In this document: positions 1 to 7,781 of the stretch, piece by piece
How the letters are laid out: the number at the start of each line of letters is the position of its first letter
Numbering within the stretch: the first letter of the stretch is position 1
Source: JAHRAW01 sp965226545
GTDB taxonomy: Bacteria; Pseudomonadota; Gammaproteobacteria; Arenicellales; Poriferihabitantaceae
Assembly: GCA_965226545.1 (NCBI GenBank)
Contig: OZ245364.1
Span: 1,302,001 to 1,366,000 of the forward strand
Reading direction: 5' to 3'
Length of the DNA stretch: 64,000 bases
The notes under the pieces: generated by a model
Databases searched by the model: none
What the model saw: only the letters and a program-made list of their open reading frames with translations
Told to the model about the DNA's origin: nothing
Position numbers and translations under genes: made by a program

Positions 1-408
1 AATCGCCTGCTTTATCCGGCGGTGATGAAAACGATGAATTTGTTGTTGCCGAAAGAATTTCCGGCGCATTCGAATTACAAGATGGGCGAAACGCATATTG
101 CGTGGTGGGAATTGTTTCCGACGCTCGACCACTTAACGCCGGTGACGTGCGACGGCGTTGATACTGACGAAAACATTGTATTGTGTGCGATGACCACCAA
201 CATGGACAAGGGAAATCGGACATTGAAAGAACTCGATTGGACACTGCACGCGCGCGGTGACATGAACCAATGGGACGGTTTGTTAAAAGCCGCGACCGCG
301 TTAATTGCAAAACGCAGCGAACTGCAAAACGATGAATACATAAAGCGGTGGCATAATGCCACGCTAAAACTTTTCCCAACCTTGCTCGACGCAAATCATG
401 AGTACTGA
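1..408 (+). CDS. HNH-endonuclease-like protein, 3' part only
   Basis: The frame is open from base 1, so the gene starts before the window and only about 135 C-terminal residues are present. A GTG at 22 is the first internal start but need not be real. The stretch FPTLDHLTPV, followed by a G-x-D segment, ENIV and an N-x-x-x-K-x-N pattern, resembles the DH...N...K core of HNH nucleases, in which a metal-bound His cuts DNA. After it come a WDGL segment and a YIKRWH segment. The stop is 3 bp before the formate dehydrogenase start, so the two may be co-transcribed, but no functional link is evident. The HNH assignment rests on motif recognition only; a housekeeping or selfish role cannot be told apart. 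Confidence 0.55.
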   Translation, partial: NRLLYPAVMKTMNLLLPKEFPAHSNYKMGETHIAWWELFPTLDHLTPVTCDGVDTDENIVLCAMTTNMDKGNRTLKELDWTLHARGDMNQWDGLLKAATALIAKRSELQNDEYIKRWHNATLKLFPTLLDANHEY

Positions 409-411
409 AAA

Positions 412-3183
412 ATGAACACCACAAAAAAAATCCACTTCACCTTAGACAACAAAAAAGTCGAAGCGCGCGAAGGCGAATCGATTTGGCAAGTGGCGCAGCG
501 CAACGGCGTTGCGATTCCGCATTTGTGTTATGCGCCTGAGCCGGATTATCGCGCCGACGGCAATTGTCGCGCGTGCATGGTCGAGATAGAAGGCGAGCGC
601 GTGTTGGCGGCGTCTTGTTTGCGCAAGGCGAGCGACGGCATGGTTGTGCATAGCGCAAGTGCGCGCGCCAAACAATCGCGCGCGATGGTGATGGAATTAT
701 TATTGGCCGACCAGCCGCCGCGCGAAACGGCGCATAACAAACGTTCGCGGTTGTGGCATTGGGCGGATGAAATGGCGGTGACCACCAGCCGCTTTGATGC
801 GCGCGCGCAAACGCCGCCGAGCGATGCAACGCATCCGGCGATGCGCGTGTTTTTGGACGCCTGCATACAATGTAATTTATGCGTGCGCGCCTGTCGCGAA
901 GTGCAAGTCAACGACGTCATCGGCATGGCGCATCGCGGACATCACGCCAAAATCGTTTTCGATATGGATGAGTCGATGGGCGCGAGCACTTGCGTCGGTT
1001 GCGGCGAATGCGTGCAAGCCTGCCCGACCGGTGCGTTGATGGAAACCGCATTGGTCGATGAAAACGGCGTCGGCAAAATTGCCGCCGACAATGCAAACCG
1101 TTTGGAAGAAACCGCGAGCGTTTGTCCGTATTGCGGCGTCGGTTGCCAACTTAACTATCAAGTCGCCGACAACCGCATCATCGCGGTGCAAGGCGCCGCC
1201 GGCCCTGCCAATCGCAATCGATTGTGCGTCAAGGGGCGGTTTGGGTTTGATTATGTGTCGCATCCGCATCGCTTAACCCGCCCGTTGATTCGCAAAGAGG
1301 GCGCCGACAAACGCGCCGCGTTGGACATCGACCCGGCCAATCCGCTCAGCCATTTTCGCGAAGTCGATTGGGATGAGGCGTTGGCGTTTGCGGCGGACGG
1401 CTTGAAGCGCGTGCGCGATGAACACGGCGCGCGCGCCTTGGCCGGATTCGGTTCGGCGAAATGTTCGAATGAAGAGGCGTACCTTTTCCAAAAACTGGTG
1501 CGCACCGGTTTCGGCAGCAACAACGTCGACCATTGCACTCGACTGTGTCACGCATCGTCGGTTGCCGCCCTGCTCGAAGGCGTCGGTTCGGGCGCGGTGT
1601 CGGCGCCGTTTAATGCGGTCGAAGATTCCGATGTGATTGTCGTCATCGGCGCCAATCCGGTTGGCAATCATCCGGTCGCGGCGAGTTTCTTTAAGCAAGC
1701 CGCGAAGTCGGCGACCTTAATCGTCATCGACCCGCGCGCCACCGAATTGGCGCGCCACGCCGATTACATGCTGCAGTTCACCCCGGGCGGCGATGTTGCG
1801 CTGCTCAATGCATTGCTGCATGTCATCATCGAAGAAAAATTGTACGACCGCGATTATGTCGCGCAACACACCGAAGGCTTTGCCGAACTCAAACGCCACA
1901 TCGCCGATTATGCGCCGGAGAAAATGGCAAGCGTATGCGGCGTCGATGCGCAACAGTTGCGCGAAGTCGCGCGCGTCTATGCAACCGCCAACGCCGCGAT
2001 TATTTTTTGGGGCATGGGCATCTCGCAACACATCCACGGCACCGACAACGCGCGCTGCTTAATCGCGCTTGCGTTAATCACCGGACAAGTCGGGCGACGC
2101 GGCGCCGGGTTGCATCCGTTGCGCGGGCAAAACAATGTGCAAGGCGCATCCGACGCCGGTTTGATTCCGATGATGCTGCCGGATTATCAGCCGGTCGATG
2201 ACGATGTCGCGCGCGCGCGTTTCGAATCGGCGTGGGGCGCGTCGTTGGATGACCGGCGCGGGTTGACGGTGGTCGAGATTATGCATGCGATATGCGATGA
2301 CGAAATTCGCGCGATGTACATCATGGGCGAAAACCCGGCGATGTCCGACCCCGATGCGCAACATGCGCGCGAAGCGTTGGCGCGGTTGCGGCATTTGGTG
2401 GTGCAGGATTTGTTTTTAACCGAGACCGCGTTTTACGCCGATGTCATTTTGCCGGCCGCGGCTTGGCCGGAAAAAACCGGCAGCGTCACCAACACCAACC
2501 GTCAAGTGCAACTCGGTCGCGCGGCGTTGCATGCGCCCGAAGGCGTGCGGCAGGATTGGTGGATAATCCGCGAAATCGCGCGGCGCATCGGCTTGGATTG
2601 GAATTATCAAAATCCGGCCGAGGTGTTCGCCGAAATGAGCGCGGTGATGCCGTCGCTTAATCACATCACTTGGGCGCGGCTCGACGCCGAAAACGCGGTC
2701 ACCTATCCATGCGATGCGCCCGATGCGCCGGGCAACGATATCGTGTTCACCGACGGCTTCCCGACCGCCAACCGAAAAGGCAAACTGGTCGCGGCCGGCA
2801 TCGTCGCCCCGAACGAATCGCCCGACGACGAATACCCGATGGTGCTGAGCACCGGACGGCAATTGGAACATTGGCACACCGGCGCAATGACGCGGCGCGC
2901 GAAAATTTTGGATGCACTCGAACCCGAAGCGGTTGCATTGTTGTCGCCGCTGGCGTTGGATAAATTGGGCGTCGCGCCCGGCGCGGTGGTCAAGGTGACG
3001 ACGCGGCGCGGCGCGATTGAACTCAAATCGCGCGGCGATGATGCGGTGCCTGAAGGCATGGTGTTCATTCCGTTTTGTTACGCCGAAGCGCCGGCTAATT
3101 TGCTGACCAATCCGGCGTTGGACCCGGTCGGCAAAATCCCCGAATTTAAATACTGCGCGGCGCGGGTTGAGGCGTTGGCGTAA
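412..3183 (+). CDS. Formate dehydrogenase alpha subunit, molybdopterin type with ferredoxin-like N-terminus
   Basis: This 923-residue protein oxidises formate to CO2 at a bis-pterin Mo/W centre. The N-terminus is a NuoG-like [2Fe-2S] domain with Cys39, Cys52, Cys55 and Cys69. Two ferredoxin 4Fe-4S motifs follow, C151-C154-C157-C161 and C194-C197-C200-C204, then a third cluster motif (CPYCGVGC) opening the molybdopterin domain. The catalytic site reads HCTRLCH, with Cys379-His380 in the place where selenocysteine sits in E. coli FdhF, so this is the cysteine form. The C-terminal dinucleotide-binding domain is intact. This layout matches the alpha subunit of NAD-dependent soluble dehydrogenases (FdsA/FdhF family), but no beta or gamma subunit genes flank it. 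The electron acceptor is therefore unknown from this window. The ATG start follows the previous stop by 3 bp. Confidence 0.93.
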   Translation: MNTTKKIHFTLDNKKVEAREGESIWQVAQRNGVAIPHLCYAPEPDYRADGNCRACMVEIEGERVLAASCLRKASDGMVVHSASARAKQSRAMVMELLLADQPPRETAHNKRSRLWHWADEMAVTTSRFDARAQTPPSDATHPAMRVFLDACIQCNLCVRACREVQVNDVIGMAHRGHHAKIVFDMDESMGASTCVGCGECVQACPTGALMETALVDENGVGKIAADNANRLEETASVCPYCGVGCQLNYQVADNRIIAVQGAAGPANRNRLCVKGRFGFDYVSHPHRLTRPLIRKEGADKRAALDIDPANPLSHFREVDWDEALAFAADGLKRVRDEHGARALAGFGSAKCSNEEAYLFQKLVRTGFGSNNVDHCTRLCHASSVAALLEGVGSGAVSAPFNAVEDSDVIVVIGANPVGNHPVAASFFKQAAKSATLIVIDPRATELARHADYMLQFTPGGDVALLNALLHVIIEEKLYDRDYVAQHTEGFAELKRHIADYAPEKMASVCGVDAQQLREVARVYATANAAIIFWGMGISQHIHGTDNARCLIALALITGQVGRRGAGLHPLRGQNNVQGASDAGLIPMMLPDYQPVDDDVARARFESAWGASLDDRRGLTVVEIMHAICDDEIRAMYIMGENPAMSDPDAQHAREALARLRHLVVQDLFLTETAFYADVILPAAAWPEKTGSVTNTNRQVQLGRAALHAPEGVRQDWWIIREIARRIGLDWNYQNPAEVFAEMSAVMPSLNHITWARLDAENAVTYPCDAPDAPGNDIVFTDGFPTANRKGKLVAAGIVAPNESPDDEYPMVLSTGRQLEHWHTGAMTRRAKILDALEPEAVALLSPLALDKLGVAPGAVVKVTTRRGAIELKSRGDDAVPEGMVFIPFCYAEAPANLLTNPALDPVGKIPEFKYCAARVEALA

Positions 3184-3195
3184 TTGCATTGTCCG

Positions 3196-3255
3196 CAATC
3201 CAACTCGCCCCAATCCAACTCGCCCCAATCCAACTCGCCTCAATGCAACTCGACC
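3196..3255 (+). repeat. Four tandem 15-bp repeats
   Basis: Four units of the pattern CAATCCAACTCGCCC run head to tail, the first three nearly identical and the fourth with three changes. They occupy the whole spacer between the formate dehydrogenase stop and the quinone oxidoreductase start. The 15-bp period keeps a frame open (NPTRP repeats) upstream of the oxidoreductase, but this is unlikely to be translated because the conserved protein starts at 3272. Confidence 0.9.
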
Positions 3256-3271
3256 CAACCCAACCGCGCGC

Positions 3272-4264
3272 ATGAAAATGAAGGCGATTTTGTTGCCGCA
3301 ATTCGGCGGCGCCGACCAATTAATGGTTGGCGAAACCGACCGCCCGCGCATTGCGCCCGGGTGCATCCTGATAAAAGCCGCGGCGACTTCGGTCAATCGA
3401 CCGGATTTGTTGCAGCGCGAAGGTCGCTATCCGCCGCCGCCCGGCGAGTCCGAGATTTTGGGATTGGAAGTCGCCGGCACGGTCGCCGAAGTCGGCGCCG
3501 ATGTTGACGAGTGGCAAGTCGGCGACCGCGTGATGGCGTTGCTCGGCGGCGGCGGTTATGCCGAATACGCATTGGCGCACGCCGCGCATGCGATGCCGAT
3601 TCCGCCGTCCATCGATTTTCATCAAGCGGCGTGCATCTGCGAAACGTATTTAACCGCGCATCTTAATTTATTCACCATCGCCGGCTTGTCGGAGCGTCAA
3701 ACCGCATTGTTGCACGGCGGCGGCGGCGGCGTTAACACCGCCGCGATTCAACTCATCCGCGCGCTGTTGCCCAACTGTCGCATCATCGTCACCGCATCGC
3801 CCGGCAAGGTCGAGCGCGTGCGCCAACTCGGCGCGGATGTTGTGATTAATTATCAAGCCGAATCATTCGCCGAACGCGTGCGCGCATTAACCGAACGACG
3901 CGGCGTCGAGGTGATTTTGGATCACATCGGCGCGCCGTATTTAACCGACAATTTGGCCTGCTTGGCGGTCGGCGGCGTGTTGATGCAAATCGGCGTGCAT
4001 GGCGGCGCCGATGCGCAAATTAATTTGGCGCGGATGATGGTCAAACGCCAACGCATCATCGGCTCGGTGTTGCGCTCGCGTCCGCCGGCGGAAAAGGCGG
4101 CGATTATTAAAAAATTCACCAATGCGGTGCTGCCAAAAATCGCAAGCGGCGCAATCACGCCGTTGGTGTCCAAGGTCTATCCACTCGCCCAAGCCGCCGA
4201 GGCGCATCGCGAAATGGAAAACAGCGCGCACTTCGGCAAGATTGTGTTGGCGATGGATGCATGA
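3272..4264 (+). CDS. NAD(P)H:quinone oxidoreductase, zinc-free MDR family (PIG3-like)
   Basis: A 330-residue medium-chain dehydrogenase/reductase of the quinone-oxidoreductase branch, which lacks structural zinc and reduces quinones with NAD(P)H. The start MKMKAILL is the canonical N-terminus. SVNRPDLLQREG near residue 50 and a P-rich GRYPPPPG segment are typical of the TP53I3/PIG3 group. The Rossmann nucleotide site appears as HGGGGGVN rather than the usual G-x-G-x-x-G. The frame stays open upstream through the 15-bp repeats, but homology begins at 3272. It lies about 90 bp after the formate dehydrogenase on the same strand and may belong to the same unit. The physiological substrate cannot be read from sequence. 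Confidence 0.88.
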   Translation: MKMKAILLPQFGGADQLMVGETDRPRIAPGCILIKAAATSVNRPDLLQREGRYPPPPGESEILGLEVAGTVAEVGADVDEWQVGDRVMALLGGGGYAEYALAHAAHAMPIPPSIDFHQAACICETYLTAHLNLFTIAGLSERQTALLHGGGGGVNTAAIQLIRALLPNCRIIVTASPGKVERVRQLGADVVINYQAESFAERVRALTERRGVEVILDHIGAPYLTDNLACLAVGGVLMQIGVHGGADAQINLARMMVKRQRIIGSVLRSRPPAEKAAIIKKFTNAVLPKIASGAITPLVSKVYPLAQAAEAHREMENSAHFGKIVLAMDA

Positions 4265-4289
4265 AATTGATTTGGCAGTAAAATCCGTT

Positions 4290-4440
4290 TAATATCATTC
4301 AACAGTGTTAAGTAAAGTTAAATCAAGTTAAGTCGAGTTAAACACAGTTGCATAAAGTTAACCAAAGTTAAATTGCGTTAAGTAAAATCAAACAAAGTTA
4401 AACAAAGTTAAACAAAGCGCGACACAGTTAACTGTTACCA
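4290..4440. repeat. Degenerate ~10-bp GTTAA repeats in the spacer before the exonuclease gene
   Basis: About a dozen copies of AAGTTAA, separated by 2-5 variable bases, recur at roughly one DNA helical turn. The stretch is AT-rich and sits in a GC-rich neighbourhood. No gene is present. The phasing could bend DNA or hold a promoter, but no convincing -35/-10 pair stands out within the repetition. Confidence 0.8.
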
Positions 4441-4486
4441 AACAAATTAAGTTACTTTCATCGTCAACCATTCCCCAACCAAACCC

Positions 4487-5257
4487 ATGACCAAACTTGC
4501 CTTCGATATCGAAACCATCCCGGACGTCGATGCCGGGCGGCGGTTGTACAACTTGGACGGTTTATCCGATGAGGATGTCGCGCGCGCGATGGTGACGCGG
4601 CGCGTGCAAAAAACCGGCGGCAATGAATTTTTGCCGCTGCATCTGCATCGCATCGTTGCCATCTCGGTCGTGATGCGCCACGCGCAAACCGATGTCAAGG
4701 TGTTTTCGTTTGGCGATGAAGGGGCGAGCGAGGCGGAATTAATCGGCGCGTTTTACCGTGAGATTGAGGAGCACGCGCCGACCTTGATAAGTTGGAACGG
4801 CGGCGGTTTTGATTTGCCGGTATTGCATTATCGCGCGCTGGTGCATGGCGTGCGCGCCGCACGTTATTGGGATGTCAGCACGCAGGATTTTCGCTACAAC
4901 AATTATCTGAGTCGTTTTCACTGGCGGCACATCGATTTGATGGATGTGCTGGCCGGCTATAACTTGCGCGCCGCGGCGCCGCTGGCTGAGATTGCGCAGA
5001 TGCTCGGCTTTCCCGGCAAGTTGGGCATGGACGGCGGCGATGTTTGGCCGGCGTATTGCGACGGCGCGATTCGCCGCATCCGCGATTATTGCGAAACCGA
5101 CGCGCTCAACACCTATCTGATTTATCTGCAATGGGAAAAACTGCGCGGGCGATTGGATGACGATTCCTTTGCGCGCGAATGCGATTTGTTGCGCGCACAT
5201 CTGCAACGCGCCAAGTCGCCGCATTTGGATGAATTCCTCACGGCTTGGCGCGCTTGA
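4487..5257 (+). CDS. PolB-like 3'-5' exonuclease (DEDD superfamily)
   Basis: A 256-residue predicted 3'-5' exonuclease related to the proofreading domain of family B DNA polymerases. Exo I is the LAFDIETIPD segment at residues 3-12, with the acidic pair D-x-E. Exo II is the SWNGGGFDLPVL segment near residue 105. Exo III is the YCETDALNTYL segment near residue 205, where the Asp and downstream Tyr fit the DEDDy class. Its length matches other stand-alone members. The natural substrate of this group is not settled, though a role in DNA repair is presumed. It stands alone between repeat-filled spacers. Confidence 0.85.
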   Translation: MTKLAFDIETIPDVDAGRRLYNLDGLSDEDVARAMVTRRVQKTGGNEFLPLHLHRIVAISVVMRHAQTDVKVFSFGDEGASEAELIGAFYREIEEHAPTLISWNGGGFDLPVLHYRALVHGVRAARYWDVSTQDFRYNNYLSRFHWRHIDLMDVLAGYNLRAAAPLAEIAQMLGFPGKLGMDGGDVWPAYCDGAIRRIRDYCETDALNTYLIYLQWEKLRGRLDDDSFARECDLLRAHLQRAKSPHLDEFLTAWRA

Positions 5258-5355
5258 GTTAACTTCGGCAACGACGTTGTCTTTGTTGTCATCGTTACCA
5301 AAGTTGCCATTGTTGCCTGTCGCCTATCGACCGCCGCATTCACCGCGCACTTAAC

Positions 5356-6684
5356 TTGTCCGCCCGCGTTCATGCTTCGCCGTCCGCCGATGCGGTGCGC
5401 GCGACGGTCGACGATTTGGCGCATGACGGCGTCGGCATCGTGCGCGTCGATGGCGAAGCGTATTTTGTGCGCGGCGTTTTGCCCGGCGAGACGATTGAAT
5501 TCACCCGTCAAAAAAAACGCCGCGGGCGGCGCAACGGGGCGTTGCTGCGCGTGCTCGATGCATCGCCGCATCGGGTTGTGCCGCGTTGCGAATATTTCGG
5601 CGTGTGCGGCGGTTGCGCCGAACAACACATCGCCGCGTCCGCGCAGATTGCGTTTAAGGAAAAAACCTTGTTCGATAATTTGGCGCGCTTGGGCGGCGCA
5701 ACCGAGATGCAGCGATTGCCGGCGGTGGCCGGTTCACCGTGGCATTATCGCCGCAAGGCGCGGTTGGGCGTGCGCGATGTGCCGAAGAAGGGCGGCGTGT
5801 TGGTCGGCTTTCGCGAGGCGCACAGCAATTTAATCACGCCGCTGGCGTCATGCCAAACATTGCATAAACGATTAAGCGCGTTATTGCCGGCGTTGGCGGC
5901 GACCTTGCAGCAAACCGAATGCCGCGCGCAAATTCCGCAAATCGAATGCGCCGTCGGCGACAACGCCGCCGCATTGGTCGTGCGTCACTTAACGCCGCTG
6001 GCCGCCTCCGACGCCGCGCGATTGTCGCACTTTGGCGCAAGCCACGATGTGCAGATGCATGTACAACCCGGCGGCGCCGACAGCGTCACACCATTGGCGC
6101 CGACATCGCCCGCGCCGCTGCACTACCGCATCGACCGCCACGATTTATGCATGCGGTTTGCGCCGACCGATTTCATCCAAATCAACCGCGAAGTCAACGC
6201 AATGATGATTGACCGCGCACTCGAGTTGTTGGCGCCGCGCAGCGACGACCGCATATTGGATTTGTTTTGCGGTCTCGGCAATTTCACCCTGCCGATTGCG
6301 CGCAGCGGCGCAACCACACTCGGCATCGAAGGCGCGCACGAATTAATTGCGCGCGCCGTCGACAACGCCAACCAAAACAATGTCGCCGCCGAATTCGCCC
6401 TGTGCGATTTGGCGAACGAATCCTTCCGCGTCCCATCGACATGGCGCACCTTCAACAAACTCCTGCTCGACCCGCCACGCAACGGCGCCGCCCAAGTCAT
6501 CGCCCAAATCGAATCGTTTGCCCCGCAAGTGATTGTCTATGTATCCTGCAACCCGGCAACCCTGGCGCGCGACACCGCCGCCTTGCTCCGCCAAAACTAC
6601 AAACTCACCGCCGCCGGCGTCATCGATATGTTCCCCCACACCGCCCAAATCGAAGCGATTGCGCGGTTTGAGCGAGGTGGTTAA
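5356..6684 (+). CDS. rlmD: 23S rRNA (uracil-1939-C5)-methyltransferase RlmD
   Basis: This SAM-dependent enzyme makes m5U1939 in 23S rRNA. Residues 14-70 form a TRAM RNA-binding domain. Cys78, Cys84, Cys87 and a later Cys near 165 are the ligands of the family's 4Fe-4S cluster. The SAM motif DLFCGLGNF lies near residue 305, and the catalytic cysteine motif VSCNP lies near residue 395. At 442 residues it is the usual size. The start used here is TTG at 5356; GTG at 5395 is an in-frame alternative that also keeps the whole TRAM domain. The gene ends at the edge of the 106-bp repeat array and converges on rne. Confidence 0.93.
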   Translation: MSARVHASPSADAVRATVDDLAHDGVGIVRVDGEAYFVRGVLPGETIEFTRQKKRRGRRNGALLRVLDASPHRVVPRCEYFGVCGGCAEQHIAASAQIAFKEKTLFDNLARLGGATEMQRLPAVAGSPWHYRRKARLGVRDVPKKGGVLVGFREAHSNLITPLASCQTLHKRLSALLPALAATLQQTECRAQIPQIECAVGDNAAALVVRHLTPLAASDAARLSHFGASHDVQMHVQPGGADSVTPLAPTSPAPLHYRIDRHDLCMRFAPTDFIQINREVNAMMIDRALELLAPRSDDRILDLFCGLGNFTLPIARSGATTLGIEGAHELIARAVDNANQNNVAAEFALCDLANESFRVPSTWRTFNKLLLDPPRNGAAQVIAQIESFAPQVIVYVSCNPATLARDTAALLRQNYKLTAAGVIDMFPHTAQIEAIARFERGG

Positions 6685-6734
6685 GTTGTTTGCGAAGTTG
6701 GGGGATGAGGGCGTTGTTATTTGACGGTGCACTT

Positions 6735-7739
6735 TTATCGTCGTCGACGACAGTATCGAACGGCGGCAAGGTTGCGTTCACCGATTAAGCGGCGCGATTG
6801 ACCGTGCGCCAAGTGCATTGTCGATGCCGACATCACGGCTTTACCGTCGCCGGCGACAATATCGAACGGCGATAAGGTTTCGGCTATTGATTAGGTGACG
6901 CGATTGACCGTACGCCAATTGCATTGTCAATTCCGACATCACGGTTTCACCGTCGCCGACGACAGTGTCGAACGGCGATAAGGTTGCGGCTATCGATTAA
7001 GCGGCGCGATTGACCGTGCGTTAAGTGCATTGTCAATTCCGACATCACGGCTTTACCGTCTTCGGCGACAATATCGAACGACGACAAGGTTACGTTTACC
7101 GATTAAGCGGCGCGATTGACCGTGCGTCAATTGCATTGTCGATGCCGACATCACGGTTTCACCGTCGCCAGCGACAACATCGAACGGCGACAAGGTTACG
7201 TTTGTCGATTAAGCGGCGCGATTGACCGTGCGTCAATTGCATTGTCGATGCCGACATCACGGTTTCACCGTCGCCAGCGACAACATCGAACGGCAACAAG
7301 GTTACGTTTTCCGATTAAGCGCGCGATTGACCGTGTGTCAATTGCATTGTCAATGCCGACATCACGATTTCACCGTCGCCGAGGGGATAGGGTGCGGTAC
7401 CGATTAACCGCATGCGAAGTGCATTGCCAATCGTCGACATCACCGCTTTACCGTCGCCAGCGACAACATCGAACGGCGACAAGGTTACGTTTGTCGATTA
7501 AGCGGCGCGATTGACCTTGCGTTAAGTGCGTTGTCAATGCCGACATCACGGTTTCACCGTCGCCGAGAGGGATAGGGTGCGGTACCGATTAACCGCATGC
7601 GAAGTGCATTGCCAATCGCCGACATCACCGCTTTACCATTGCCGACGACAACATCGAACGGCGACAAGGTTGCGTTGCCGATTAAGCGGCGCGATTAACC
7701 GCGCGCCAAGAACATCACCAATCGCCAACATCACCACCT
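6735..7739. repeat. Tandem array of about eleven ~106-bp structured repeats
   Basis: A partial first copy ends at 6788. Five full 106-bp copies begin at 6789, 6895, 7001, 7107 and 7213. Then come copies of 89, 94, 91 and 93 bp beginning at 7319, 7408, 7502 and 7593, and a decayed copy from 7686. The 89+94 and 91+93 pairs form a higher-order unit of about 183 bp, marked by GGGATAGGGTGCGGTACC. Each full unit carries neighbouring inverted repeats: ATTGAC/GTCAAT, GCATTG/CAATGC, CGGT/ACCG and GTCGCC/GGCGAC. Because 106 is not a multiple of three, the frames rotate from unit to unit and long translation is an accident. The array fills the convergent space between rlmD and rne. Confidence 0.92.
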
Positions 7740-7772
7740 CACCGCCACCCGGCGCAAAGCCGGGCGACGGTG
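7740..7772 (-). terminator. Hairpin just past the rne stop
   Basis: A 14-bp stem with two mismatches is built around CCCGGC-GCAAA-GCCGGG, beginning about 10 bp after the rne stop codon. There is no T-run on either side, so it may protect or help end the rne transcript rather than act as a classical intrinsic terminator. Confidence 0.45.
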
Positions 7773-7781
7773 AGACAGCGG

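Noticed and set aside
1531..1560. Selenocysteine codon in the formate dehydrogenase
   Set aside because: The active-site codon is TGT (Cys), with no in-frame TGA.
3167..3271. N-terminal extension of the quinone oxidoreductase with NPTRP repeats
   Set aside because: The frame is open only because of the 15-bp repeats; family homology starts at the ATG at 3272, and the frame would overlap the formate dehydrogenase end.
6735..7739. CRISPR array
   Set aside because: Units are contiguous and fully repetitive, with no unique spacers and no cas genes.
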